This document shows positions 18,282-26,792 of a stretch of 64,000 nt of DNA, piece after piece. Below the pieces are notes generated by a model. The model did no database searches. It had not been told where the DNA came from and was given only the letters and a program-made list of their open reading frames with translations. The DNA is from Anaeromyxobacter soli (GTDB taxonomy: Bacteria > Myxococcota > Myxococcia > Myxococcales > Anaeromyxobacteraceae). Position 1 is the first letter of the stretch; every line of letters starts with the position of its first letter. The stretch covers positions 1-64,000 of the forward strand of contig NZ_JAKZLF010000016.1 in assembly GCF_022808855.1 (NCBI RefSeq), in the 5' to 3' direction. Both the position numbers and the translations under genes were made by a program.

Positions 18282-20220
18282 GCCGGGGGTGCACGCCCTC
18301 CTGTGGGTGGTCGCGAGCGTGCTGCTCGCGACGGCGGCACCCGCGCGCGCGGCGCCTGGTGCGCGCGCCGCCGAGGGAGGCGCCCCGGCCGGCGGCGGCG
18401 CGCTCAAGCTCAGCGCCCGGCCGACCCGCCTCGTGCTCGGGCAGGACGGCACGGCGGAGCTTCGGATCTGGGCGCCGCCGGAGGTCGAGGAGCTCACCCT
18501 CAGCGCGAGCGCCGGGCGGGTGGAGGGGGTTCGCCGGCTCCCGAACGGCGGGTTCGCCGCGCGCTACCGTCCGCCCGCCGAGCGCTTCCCGCAGGTCGCG
18601 ATCATCGCCGCGACCGCCCGCGGCGCCGCCGGCCCGCTCGACGGCTGGATGGCACTCCCGCTCTACGGCCAGGGCGACGCGAAGGTACGGGCGAGTCCAG
18701 GCCAGAGCATCACCCTGCGCATCGGCGACCGCGCCTTCGGCCCCAGGATCGTGGGCGAGGACGGGCTCGCCGTCATCCCGGTCGTCGTGCCGCCCGGCGT
18801 GCACGAGGCGCACCACGGCTTCCGGCCCATCGACCTGCACGTCCCGGAGACGCCGCTCGTCCACGCCGTCGCGCTCCGCGCCACGGTGCAGGCGGACCGG
18901 CAGGAGCAGGTGCGCGTCGTCGCGTACGTCGTCGCGCCGCACGGCGCGGCGCGGCGAGGGGACGTGCCGGTCGTCGAGCCGTCGCGCGGCTCGGTGTCGG
19001 TGTCGGCGCGCGAGGCCGGCGCGTACGAGGTGCTCTGGACGCTCCCTCCCGGCCCGGCCGGCGAGGAGCGGCTCGCGGTGCGGCTCGCAGGGGCGCCCGC
19101 GTCGAAGGCGCTCGTCCGCGTGGGGGTCGTGCCCGGGCGCGCCGCCGCGGTGGCGCTCGCCTTCGACCGCGAGGCGTTCGTGGCCGACGGGGATGCGCCG
19201 GCGGAGGTGGTCGTCACCGCGCGCATGGTCGACGCGGCGGGGAATCCCACCCCGGGCGGCGCCGTGACCCTCGGGGCCGAGGGCGGAACGATCTCCCGCC
19301 CGGTGGAGCGCGCCCCCGGCGTCCACGAGGCGCGGCTCGTGGTACCGCAGAAGTTCGGGAGCCGCCGCGAGGTGCTCGTGACCGCTCGCGCCGAGGCGGA
19401 GGGGCTCTCCGGCTCGCGCGCCCTGCCGCTCTTGCCGGGGCCGCCGGCGAGCGCGCGGGTCGAGGAACGCGTCATCGTGGCCGACGGGGTTCGCGAGGCG
19501 ACGCTCCGCGCCACCGTGCAGGATCGCTACGGGAACCCGGTCACCCAGGCGCCCGTCGTCACCGCCGCGCGAGGCAAGGTCCTCGAGGTCGCGCCGGCCG
19601 GCGAGGGCGTCTACCGCGTGCGCTACCTGCCGCCGATGGTGGCGGCGCGCAGCGAGGACTCCCTCGCGTTCGCGGCAGGCGACGTGCGCTCTCGCAAGAC
19701 GCTCGTGCTCGTCCCGCCGCGCGGCCGCGACGGGCTCCTCCTCGCCGCCGGCGTCGCCGCGGGGCGCGGGGGCGCGCTCGGGCCCCGGGTCGGCCTCGCG
19801 CTCGAGCGCGACCTGGCGAGCGCGCCCGCCGGGCTCCTGCTGTCCCTGCGCCTCGAGGCCGAGTGGATGGGCCAGCGGCGCCGGCGCGAGCTCGCGGGCG
19901 ACGGCGAGGAGGTCGAGATCACCTCCAGCGCCGGCGGGCTCCTCGCCGGCGTGAGCGCGCGGCGCGAGCTCGGCGGCCTCACCGCCTGGGTCGCCGGCAG
20001 CGCGGGGCTGGTGCTCGAGTCGTCGCGTCCGGGCGACGCCGGGGCGGCGCCGGGCGGGAGGCTCTCGCTGGGGCTGGGCAGGCCGCAGCAGCGGGGCATG
20101 CCGTTCGTGGAGGCGGCGCTCCTCGCGGCGGGGCGCGGCGCCCTGCCGGCGTTCACGTTCTCCGTGGGAGTCCGGCTCGGCCGGGAGAGGTCGCATGGCG
20201 ACGATCCTGATCGTCGATGA
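18259..20220 (+). CDS. exported Ig-like (invasin/filamin-type) repeat protein with C-terminal barrel-like region
   Basis: A 653-residue envelope protein. The signal peptide (ALLWVVASVLLATAAPARA) starts at about residue 13; an in-frame GTG at 18289 would give a shorter, equally good signal. Residues 40-480 contain several beta-sandwich repeats, the clearest being LAFDREAFVADGDAPAEVVV...DAAGNPTPGGAV and RVIVADGVREATLRATV...DRYGNPVTQAPV, which have the D-x-x-G-N-P signature of bacterial Ig-like/invasin domains. The last 170 residues are glycine-rich alternating strands ending FTFSVGVRLG, suggesting an outer-membrane barrel. Embedding in a kinase operon suggests it is a surface sensor or a target of the pathway. 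Confidence 0.75.
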   Translation: MALPRRAEPGVHALLWVVASVLLATAAPARAAPGARAAEGGAPAGGGALKLSARPTRLVLGQDGTAELRIWAPPEVEELTLSASAGRVEGVRRLPNGGFAARYRPPAERFPQVAIIAATARGAAGPLDGWMALPLYGQGDAKVRASPGQSITLRIGDRAFGPRIVGEDGLAVIPVVVPPGVHEAHHGFRPIDLHVPETPLVHAVALRATVQADRQEQVRVVAYVVAPHGAARRGDVPVVEPSRGSVSVSAREAGAYEVLWTLPPGPAGEERLAVRLAGAPASKALVRVGVVPGRAAAVALAFDREAFVADGDAPAEVVVTARMVDAAGNPTPGGAVTLGAEGGTISRPVERAPGVHEARLVVPQKFGSRREVLVTARAEAEGLSGSRALPLLPGPPASARVEERVIVADGVREATLRATVQDRYGNPVTQAPVVTAARGKVLEVAPAGEGVYRVRYLPPMVAARSEDSLAFAAGDVRSRKTLVLVPPRGRDGLLLAAGVAAGRGGALGPRVGLALERDLASAPAGLLLSLRLEAEWMGQRRRRELAGDGEEVEITSSAGGLLAGVSARRELGGLTAWVAGSAGLVLESSRPGDAGAAPGGRLSLGLGRPQQRGMPFVEAALLAAGRGALPAFTFSVGVRLGRERSHGDDPDRR

Positions 20221-22117
20221 CGAGCCGGTGATCCTGGACGTCTTCCGGCGCTTCCTGGAGGGCGAGGGCCGCCGGCTCCTGCTGGCCGGCTCCGTGCGCG
20301 AGGCGCTCGCCATCGCCCGGGAGGCGCGCGAGATCGACGTCGCCATCATCGACAAGAACCTGGGCGACGGCTCGGGGCTCGACGTCGCCCGCGGCCTCAA
20401 GGCGGCGAAGCCGGACGCGGAGGTCATCCTCGTCACCGGCTACGCCTCGATCGACTCCGCCATCGCGGCCGTCCAGATCGGCGCGTTCGACTACGTGACG
20501 AAGCCGGTCTCCGACTACGACGCGCTGAACCTCAAGGTGCAGAACGCGATCGACAAGGGCCGGATGCGGCGCGAGCAGCGCGACCTCCTCGTGCGGCTGG
20601 TGCAAAGCGAGGCGCTCCACCGCGGCGTGTTCGAGACGTCCTCCGACGCGATCCTCCTCGTGGACAGCGCGAGCGGCCAGATCGACGACGCGAACCCCGC
20701 CGCCGAGCGGCTCTACGGCGAGTCGCGCGACGCGCTGCGCGCCCGCCGCTTCTCGGAGCTGCTCGCGGCGGAGGGCGGGGACCCGGCGGCGCTGCCCGCG
20801 CCCGGCGCGCGCTCGGTCCCGTCGCGCCACCGCCGGGCCGACGGCTCCGAGCTCCCGGTCGAGCTCACCGCCGGTGAGCTTCCCCTCCAGGACCGCGCGC
20901 TGCGGGTGCTCTCGATCCGCGACGTCTCGGAGCGGGAGCGCGCGGAGGAGGAGCGCCGCGCGCTCGAGCAGAACCTGCGTCAGGCGCAGAAGATGGAGGC
21001 AGTGGGGCGGCTCGCCGGCGGGGTCGCGCACGACTTCTCGAACGTGCTCGCCGTGATCCTCGGCTACTCCGAGCTGCTCATGCGCGATCTCCCAGCCGGA
21101 GACCTGCGCTCGCGCGAGAGCGCGGAGGGGATCATCGAGGCGGCGCACCGCGCGGCGGGGGTGACCCGGCAGCTCCTCACGCTCTCGCGCAAGAAGCTGC
21201 TCCGCCCGGAGGTCCTCTCCCTCAACAAGGTCGTGCAGGACCTCGGCCGCCTCCTCTCGCGCGCCATCGGCGAGCGGATCGAGCTCACGACGCGGCTCCA
21301 GGACGCCCCCTGGCCCGTGCTCGCGGACGCGGACCAGCTCGCCCAGGTGCTCCTGAACCTCGCCGTGAACGCGCGCGACGCGATGCCCGAAGGCGGCCCG
21401 CTCGTCATCGAGACCGCGAACGCCGAGCTCGCGGAGGCGCCGCGCGACCTCCCCATCCCGGCCGGACGCTACGTGACGCTCTCGGTGAGGGACGGCGGCT
21501 GCGGCATGAACGACGAGGTCCGCTCGCGGATCTTCGACCCGTTCTTCACCACCAAGGAGACCGGCACCGGGCTCGGGCTCGCCACCGTCTACGGCATCGT
21601 GCGCCAGGCGGGCGGCGCGATCCGCGTCGAGTCGCGGCCAGGCCGGGGCGCCACGTTCACGGTGTTCCTGCCGGTGGGCGTGGAGCAGGTCGGGCGCGCG
21701 CACGCTCCGGTCGCGGCGGCCGCGCCGCGCGGGCTCGGGGAGACCGTCGTGCTCGCCGAGGACGAGGACGCGCTGCGCGTCCTGCTCGGGCGGGTCCTCG
21801 TCGGCAGCGGCTATCACGTGGTCGCCGGCCGCAACGGCGCCGAGGCGCTCGAGGCGGCCCGCGCCCGGGGCGCGCGGGTGGATCTCCTCCTCGCCGATCT
21901 CGTCATGCCGCGCATGACCGGCGCGGAGCTCGCCGAGGTGCTCCAGGGCGAGCAGCCGGGCCTGAAGGTGCTCTTCATGACCGGCCACACCGAGGACGCG
22001 CTCGTCGAGGACCGGCTCCGCGACGGCGACGTGGAGCTCATCCAGAAGCCGTTCACGAGCGAGGCGCTGCTCGGGCACGTGCGGCGGCTGCTCGGGCCGG
22101 CGAAGGCGAGCGCGTAG
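20195..22117 (+). CDS. hybrid signalling protein: receiver-PAS-histidine kinase-receiver
   Basis: A 640-residue cytoplasmic protein. The N-terminal receiver (1-118) has Asp53 in AIIDKNLGDG and Lys in TKPVSD. A PAS domain covers about 130-245. The kinase core has His279 in GGVAHDFSNVLAVI and an ATPase with NLAVNARDAMPEGG, FDPFFTTKETGTGLGL. The C-terminal receiver has Asp568 in LLADLVMPRMTG and Lys in IQKPFTSE. With receivers at both ends and no output domain, it looks like a phosphorelay hub that can receive from the kinases encoded upstream. It overlaps the Ig-like gene by 26 bases, with GGGAGAGG before its ATG. The downstream response regulator is not in the operon. Confidence 0.92.
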   Translation: MATILIVDDEPVILDVFRRFLEGEGRRLLLAGSVREALAIAREAREIDVAIIDKNLGDGSGLDVARGLKAAKPDAEVILVTGYASIDSAIAAVQIGAFDYVTKPVSDYDALNLKVQNAIDKGRMRREQRDLLVRLVQSEALHRGVFETSSDAILLVDSASGQIDDANPAAERLYGESRDALRARRFSELLAAEGGDPAALPAPGARSVPSRHRRADGSELPVELTAGELPLQDRALRVLSIRDVSERERAEEERRALEQNLRQAQKMEAVGRLAGGVAHDFSNVLAVILGYSELLMRDLPAGDLRSRESAEGIIEAAHRAAGVTRQLLTLSRKKLLRPEVLSLNKVVQDLGRLLSRAIGERIELTTRLQDAPWPVLADADQLAQVLLNLAVNARDAMPEGGPLVIETANAELAEAPRDLPIPAGRYVTLSVRDGGCGMNDEVRSRIFDPFFTTKETGTGLGLATVYGIVRQAGGAIRVESRPGRGATFTVFLPVGVEQVGRAHAPVAAAAPRGLGETVVLAEDEDALRVLLGRVLVGSGYHVVAGRNGAEALEAARARGARVDLLLADLVMPRMTGAELAEVLQGEQPGLKVLFMTGHTEDALVEDRLRDGDVELIQKPFTSEALLGHVRRLLGPAKASA

Positions 22118-22138
22118 CGGCGGGACCCGTCGCGATCC

Positions 22139-23647
22139 TCAGTACGTCGACTGCAGGTATGCCCATCGATCACGCACCCACTGCCGCACGTAGGCGATCT
22201 CCTCGTCGTACCCCCAGCCCGTCCGCCCGTACACGCTGCTGAAGTACGCCACCTGCTCGGCGTTCCAGCGCAACTGGTCCCGCCGCGCGGCCTCGTCGTG
22301 CTGATGAGTGTAGTCGTCGATCATGGCGAGCACGTCAGTGACGGGGACCTGCTGCACGAGGTCGCCGAGCCGCGCCCGCGTCGCCTGCTCGAAGGGAGGG
22401 AGCAGGAGGCGCCGGAATAGGTTGTTGTCGGGCGTGAACTCGGTGGCCGTGCTCGGCGGAAACCGGAGGATTCCTCCCAGGGCCTGCGCGCAGTCCCACA
22501 CCGCCGTGCGCCAAGGCCCTCCCGCTGGGTCGTGGTAGTGGAAGCTGTTGTGGTTTGCTGAATCGATAGCAAGGGTTAGCATCACGAGTGCCCACCATTG
22601 GCGGTACTCGTCGACATCGATGAGCCCGGGAAGCAGCGCCGCGAACGTCGCGTCGTCGGACTCGACCACGAACCGGACGAACGCGTCGAGGTCGTCGTAG
22701 GCGCCGGGCTCGCCGTCCAGGGGGAATCCCTCCTCCTTTGTGTACCCGTCGTGCCACGTGGTCTTCGGCAGCCCGGCGGAGTCGTACGGGTAGAAGTTCG
22801 CGGTGCGATGCTTCGCCATGTACAGGTTCGCGTCACCGTCGAGCCCCCCTCTCGAGAGCACCTGTCCGGCGATCTTCTCGCTCATCGTGTACAGCCCGAA
22901 GTACTCGCCGTTCAGGAAGAGCACCGCGCTCGCGGTTTGCACCCAGATCGGGCCGCCTAGCTTCTTCCAGAGATCGAGCACGAGGCGATCGCGGAGGTAG
23001 CTCTGATCGTCGAAGGTCGTGACGAGCAGCACCTTCTTGCGATCGAAGAACCCGAGGACGGGGTCGCTGAAGAGCTCGTTCGGGAAATCGATCGTGAAGC
23101 TCTTCTTCGGAAAGAGCAGGGACTTGTTTCCGCGGTACTTCACCTGCACGTCGAAGGTGTGCCCGCGGTACGTGAGCACCGCCGGCGTGTACTCCAGATC
23201 CGAGATGACCCCCGGCACTGACAGGTGGAACACCGGAAGGCCGTACTCCTCCGTATAGCGCGCGGGGTCCGGCGGGGTGTTCCCGGAAGCGTCGAACCTG
23301 TCCGCGACGCCGAGCGTGAACTTCTTCTCAATGGGCTCGATGGGCACGCTCGCGGCGATCTCGTAGACGCCCGCGTCCGCGGGCCCGGTCGTCCAGCGGA
23401 TCTCCCCGGCCGAGGCGTCGACCTCCGCGCCCGGCGGAAGTCCCGCGATCGCGGGGTCGGATGGGAGCTCGCGCCCCGTGGCGCAGGCGATCGCGATGCG
23501 CACGGGATCGCCCTCGACCACCCAGGCCGGCCCGGTCAAGGTCAAACCGCAGGGACGCTGCGCCGGTTCTCGCAGCGCGTCACACGCCGCGAGCGTCCAC
23601 ACGAAGACGAGCGCGGCTGCCCCCCACGCGCGCGGCCCTTCCATCAT
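22139..23647 (-). CDS. CotH-kinase-family lipoprotein
   Basis: A 502-residue exported protein. The start MMEGPRAWGAAALVFVWTLAAC gives a lipoprotein signal with lipobox LAAC. An Ig-like domain (about 30-125) precedes the CotH domain, recognisable from VQVKYRGNKSLLFPKKSFTIDFP, LRDRLVLDLWKKLG, FLNGEYFGLYTMSEKI and NLYMAKH. CotH proteins are secreted atypical protein kinases. The usual W-D-x-D-x-x-x-G metal segment appears here as WDCAQALGG, so catalysis may be altered. Base composition is lower in GC than the neighbours (53 % in the 60 bases from 22561). The start at 23647 has GGGGA about nine bases upstream. It converges on the hybrid kinase gene. Confidence 0.85.
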   Translation of the reverse strand: MMEGPRAWGAAALVFVWTLAACDALREPAQRPCGLTLTGPAWVVEGDPVRIAIACATGRELPSDPAIAGLPPGAEVDASAGEIRWTTGPADAGVYEIAASVPIEPIEKKFTLGVADRFDASGNTPPDPARYTEEYGLPVFHLSVPGVISDLEYTPAVLTYRGHTFDVQVKYRGNKSLLFPKKSFTIDFPNELFSDPVLGFFDRKKVLLVTTFDDQSYLRDRLVLDLWKKLGGPIWVQTASAVLFLNGEYFGLYTMSEKIAGQVLSRGGLDGDANLYMAKHRTANFYPYDSAGLPKTTWHDGYTKEEGFPLDGEPGAYDDLDAFVRFVVESDDATFAALLPGLIDVDEYRQWWALVMLTLAIDSANHNSFHYHDPAGGPWRTAVWDCAQALGGILRFPPSTATEFTPDNNLFRRLLLPPFEQATRARLGDLVQQVPVTDVLAMIDDYTHQHDEAARRDQLRWNAEQVAYFSSVYGRTGWGYDEEIAYVRQWVRDRWAYLQSTY

Positions 23648-23664
23648 GTCGTCATCCCCGCGAA

Positions 23665-23695
23665 GTGCACGCTCACCGTGTATGGCAGCGTGCAC
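23665..23695. promoter_or_regulatory. dyad-symmetric operator candidate upstream of the CotH gene
   Basis: GTGCACGCT at 23665-23673 and its exact complement AGCGTGCAC at 23687-23695 are separated by 13 bases and lie 18 bases before the CotH start codon. The spacer reads, on the minus strand, GCCATACACGGTG and could hold a -10-like TACACG. The geometry suits a dimeric repressor binding over the promoter or a leader hairpin. Confidence 0.5.
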
Positions 23696-23927
23696 ATGCG
23701 CACCTGCTCGAACAGGGCTCCGCAGGCGTGTTCGCCGTGGCTCTTTCGGGCGTTTGAGCTTCTGCGCAAATTGCCGCCGAGCGGCGCCCGTATCCTCAGC
23801 GGGACGGCCTCGCCGAAATCGGCGCCCGAGGGGCACAGCAGACGAAGACGACGACGGCGTGCCCTCCGCGACAAACGACGCGGATTCGGGTGAGATGCGG
23901 AGAGGACGCTCTCGCTTCAGAGCTGCT

Positions 23928-24338
23928 TCAGAGCGCCGCCGGATCGCCGTCCGGCGTGACGCCGCCGCGCGTGGAGCGCTCGCGCCAGGTGCGCCCGAGC
24001 GGGCGGTGCATCGGCTTGCGGGAGGTCGCGCGCATCCGGTCGACCTGCTTCCTCACGTGCCGCTTCAGGCGCTCGGAGGCGTCGAGGAGCGCCTTGTAGA
24101 GATCCTCCTGCACGCTCTCGACGTGGAGGGTGCGCGCGCCGGGCATCCGGAAGGAGAGGCGGCAGGTCTTGTCCACGCCGCCCTGCTTCGGACGGGAATC
24201 GGAGAAGTGGATGGAGAGCTCCGCGGCCTGGTCGTCGTACACGCGCGCGAGCGGGCGCGTGACGTGCTTCACGATGAAGGCGGCGACGTCCTTCGGGAGC
24301 GAGATGCGGTTCGCGTGGATGGAGAGCTTCATGCCCAT
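23928..24338 (-). CDS. HPF/RaiA-type ribosome-associated factor
   Basis: A 136-residue protein similar to hibernation-promoting factors, which bind the 30S subunit and silence or protect ribosomes. The N-terminal 105 residues show the family beta-alpha-beta-beta-beta-alpha order: MKLSIHANRISLPKDVAAFIVKHV, a second strand AAELSIHFSD, CRLSFRMPGARTLHVESVQEDLYKALLDASERLKRHVRKQVDR. The C-terminal 30 residues are basic and unlike the long-HPF dimerisation domain. ATGs at 24338 and 24332 are both possible starts (MGMKL); no strong Shine-Dalgarno distinguishes them. It is divergent to the AlaX gene. Confidence 0.82.
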   Translation of the reverse strand: MGMKLSIHANRISLPKDVAAFIVKHVTRPLARVYDDQAAELSIHFSDSRPKQGGVDKTCRLSFRMPGARTLHVESVQEDLYKALLDASERLKRHVRKQVDRMRATSRKPMHRPLGRTWRERSTRGGVTPDGDPAAL

Positions 24339-24377
24339 ACCCTGGTCACCGTTCCGCTCCGCGGAGCCCCTCCCGGT

Positions 24378-24383
24378 TAGACT
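24378..24383 (+). promoter_or_regulatory. candidate -10 element (TAGACT) of the AlaX gene
   Basis: TAGACT ends six bases before the GTG at 24390 and no Shine-Dalgarno is present, so transcription would begin at or beside the start codon. Confidence 0.3.
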
Positions 24384-24389
24384 CCTTCC

Positions 24390-25598
24390 GTGACCGAGCG
24401 CCTCTACCTCGCCGACAGCGGTCTCCTCGAGTTCGAGGCGACCGTCACCTCCACCCGCCCGCACTCGGGGCGCACCGCCGTCCTCCTCGACCGCACGGCC
24501 TTCTACCCCGAGGGCGGCGGCCAGCCCGCCGACCGCGGCACGATCGGCGGCGTGCCGGTCGTGGACGTGCAGGACGACGGCGGCGAGATCCTCCACGTCC
24601 TCGACGGGCCGGCGCCCGCGGGCCCGGTCGCCTGCCGCGTGGACGGCGCGCGCCGGCGCGACCACGTCCAGCAGCACCACGGTCAGCACCTCCTCTCGGC
24701 GGCCTTCGAGGCGACGCGCGGCGCGCGCACGCTCTCGTTTCACCTCGGCGAGGTCACCTGCACGATCGACCTCGACGTCGCCGCGCTCGGCGACGACGCG
24801 CTGCGCGCGGTGGAGGCGGCCGCGAACGACCTCGTCTTCCGCGACCTGCCGGTGGTGGCGAGGGAGCTCTCGGCGGAGGAGCTCGCAGCGCTGCCGCTGC
24901 GCAAGGCGCCGACCAAGGGTGCGCGAGTCGTCGTCGTCTCCGATCCTGCCGCCGGCGGGGAGATCCTGGACGCCTCGCCGTGCGGCGGGACGCACCCGCG
25001 GCGCACGGGCGAGGTCGGCGCGATCGCGGTGCTCGGCTCGCAGAAGTGGGGCGCCGGGTCGCGCGTCGAGTTCGTCTGCGGCGGGCGCGTCGTCGCCGCG
25101 CTCTCGCAGGCGCGGAGCCGGCTCGGCGAGGCGGCGCGCGCGCTCCGCTGCGCGCCGGCGGAGCTGCCGGCGGTGGCGGCCCGCGCGGCCGAGGACGGGG
25201 CGGCGCGGCGCAAGGAGGCGGAGCGGCTCACGCTGGCGCTCGCCGCGGTCGAGGCGGAGCGGCTCGCCGCGAAGGCCGGCGGCGTGGTGCGGGCCGTGGT
25301 GGTCCCGCCCGCGCCGGGCGCCGCCGCGTTCGTGAAGGCCGTGGCGGCGGCGCTCGCGGCGTCGGGGCGCGTGGCGCTCGTCGGCGCCGTCGAGGATGGT
25401 CGCGCGCACCTCGCCTTCGCGCGGCCCCGAGGCGAGGGCCCGCACCTCGGGGAGCTCGTCCGGGCTGCGGCGGCCGCGCTCTCCGGCAAGGGCGGCGGCG
25501 CCCCGGACCTCGCGCAGGGGAGCGGGCCGGATGGGTCCCGGCTCGAGGCGGCGCTCGCCGAGGCCGAGGCTGCGCTCGGCGCCGCCCGCTCGGGCTGA
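24390..25598 (+). CDS. AlaX-type alanyl-tRNA editing protein with DHHA1 domain
   Basis: Trans-acting hydrolase expected to remove Ser or Gly mischarged onto tRNA(Ala). The 402-residue protein matches the long AlaX form. An N-terminal alanyl-tRNA synthetase-like domain contains FYPEGGGQPADRG. The editing site has HHGQH (zinc ligands His96 and His100) and CGGTH (Cys198 and His202). A helical linker leads to a C-terminal DHHA1-like domain ending in the G-rich KGGGAPDLAQGSG motif. Both zinc motifs are complete. The GTG start is preceded by TAGACT rather than a Shine-Dalgarno sequence. No synthetase gene is nearby. Confidence 0.9.
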   Translation: MTERLYLADSGLLEFEATVTSTRPHSGRTAVLLDRTAFYPEGGGQPADRGTIGGVPVVDVQDDGGEILHVLDGPAPAGPVACRVDGARRRDHVQQHHGQHLLSAAFEATRGARTLSFHLGEVTCTIDLDVAALGDDALRAVEAAANDLVFRDLPVVARELSAEELAALPLRKAPTKGARVVVVSDPAAGGEILDASPCGGTHPRRTGEVGAIAVLGSQKWGAGSRVEFVCGGRVVAALSQARSRLGEAARALRCAPAELPAVAARAAEDGAARRKEAERLTLALAAVEAERLAAKAGGVVRAVVVPPAPGAAAFVKAVAAALAASGRVALVGAVEDGRAHLAFARPRGEGPHLGELVRAAAAALSGKGGGAPDLAQGSGPDGSRLEAALAEAEAALGAARSG

Positions 25599-25943
25599 TC
25601 ACTCCTCGCCGCGATCGGCGCGAGAAGGCGACGGCGAGAGCGACACGAGCGTCGCGCCCCAGCCCCCCGCGCCCTCGTCGGCCGCGCGGAAGGCGGCGAC
25701 CGCCGGGTGCCGCGCCAGGATGGCCTCGACCGAGCGGCGGAGGGCGCCGGTTCCCTTTCCGTGAACGATGCGGAGCTCGAGCAGCCCGGCCGCGCGGCAC
25801 GCCTCGAGCCATTCGGGGACGAGCGCGCCGACCTCGGAAGGCCGGAACGTGTGCAGATCGAGCGTCCCCTCGAGGGGGATCGGGACCGGATCGTCGAAGG
25901 GCGGATCGCCGGGCGGTCCGCCGCCGTCGGGCGTGGGCGGCAT
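25599..25943 (-). CDS. Smr-domain protein
   Basis: A 114-residue protein consisting of a proline/acid-rich lead and a single Smr (MutS2 C-terminal-like) domain. The [20 protein letters not shown] segment corresponds to the family LDLHG...A...L motif, and [12 protein letters not shown] is the conserved HGxGxG loop. Smr domains are DNA or RNA nicking nucleases. The usual LDLHG reads LDLHT, a small change at the first motif. The start at 25943 gives the compact form; the frame remains open upstream over the divergent PAP2 gene start, which is unlikely to be coding. Convergent with AlaX, whose stop directly abuts it. Confidence 0.85.
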   Translation of the reverse strand: MPPTPDGGGPPGDPPFDDPVPIPLEGTLDLHTFRPSEVGALVPEWLEACRAAGLLELRIVHGKGTGALRRSVEAILARHPAVAAFRAADEGAGGWGATLVSLSPSPSRADRGEE

Positions 25944-25960
25944 GGGGATCCCGGCGATGA

Positions 25961-25966
25961 TAGCCT
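25961..25966 (+). promoter_or_regulatory. candidate -10 element (TAGCCT) of the PAP2 gene
   Basis: TAGCCT is the same hexamer as in the strong nuoE promoter and ends six bases before the ATG at 25973. There is no Shine-Dalgarno in between. Confidence 0.3.
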
Positions 25967-25972
25967 CTGCGC

Positions 25973-26782
25973 ATGCTCGCCGCCCGCGCCGCCGCCCTCG
26001 CGCTCGCCGCCGCCGTCGCGGCGCCGCTCCCCGCTCGCGCCGCACCCCACGCGCTCCACTACGACCTCGCCCTCGACGTCCCGCTCACGGCCGGAGCGAG
26101 CGTCGTCTGGTTCGGGACGGAGCTCGCGAAGTCGCACCTCGCGCCCACCACCTGCCGCTGGTGCGATCCGCCCGCCTTCGACCGCGAGGCGCGGCAGCTG
26201 CTCGTGTGGGGCTACGGCAAGCAGGCCCGCACCGCCTCGGACGTGCTCGCGTTCGGGGTGGTGCCCGCGGCGGCGCTCGCGCAGTTCGCGCTCGTGGCGG
26301 ACTCCCGGCGCGACGCGCTCCTCGACGCGCTGTTCGTGGTGGAGGCGGTGGCGCTCGCCGCGGACGTGAACCAGATCGTGAAGCTGTCGGTGGGCCGCGA
26401 GCGGCCCTTCGTGCGCTACGGGAACTACCCCGAGCCCGTGCGGAAGCCCGATCCCGACGACCAGCTCTCGTTCTACTCCGGCCACAGCTCGCTCGCGTTC
26501 TCCTTCGCCGCCGCGGCGGGGACGGTGTCGAGCCTGCGCGGCTACCGGAGCGCGCCGTGGGTGTGGGGCGTGGGGATGGCCCTCGCGAGCGGCGTCGCTT
26601 ACTTCCGGGTCGCCGCGGACAAGCACTACCTGTCCGACGTCGTCACGGGCGCCGCCGTCGGCACCGCCATCGGCATCGCCGCCCCGCGCCTCCTGCACCC
26701 GCGCGAGCGCGACGCGGAGGTCGGCACGCCCGAGCGCGTCACCCTCGTGCCGCTCCCGCTCGGCGTGCGCGTGGCGTTCTGA
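25973..26782 (+). CDS. PAP2-family (acid) phosphatase, exported
   Basis: A 269-residue membrane-associated phosphatase, probably acting on lipid phosphates in the inner membrane or periplasm. A signal peptide ([23 protein letters not shown]) is followed by several hydrophobic helices. All three PAP2 motifs are present: KLSVGRERP (K-x6-R-P), YSGHSS for the PSGH box, and [11 protein letters not shown] for the S-R-x5-H-x3-D box, in which the first residue is Phe instead of Ser (FRVAADKH). The catalytic His and Asp are therefore present. Two extra Cys (CRWC) lie near residue 60. Substrate unknown. Confidence 0.88.
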   Translation: MLAARAAALALAAAVAAPLPARAAPHALHYDLALDVPLTAGASVVWFGTELAKSHLAPTTCRWCDPPAFDREARQLLVWGYGKQARTASDVLAFGVVPAAALAQFALVADSRRDALLDALFVVEAVALAADVNQIVKLSVGRERPFVRYGNYPEPVRKPDPDDQLSFYSGHSSLAFSFAAAAGTVSSLRGYRSAPWVWGVGMALASGVAYFRVAADKHYLSDVVTGAAVGTAIGIAAPRLLHPRERDAEVGTPERVTLVPLPLGVRVAF

Positions 26783-26792
26783 TCGCGTCCCG

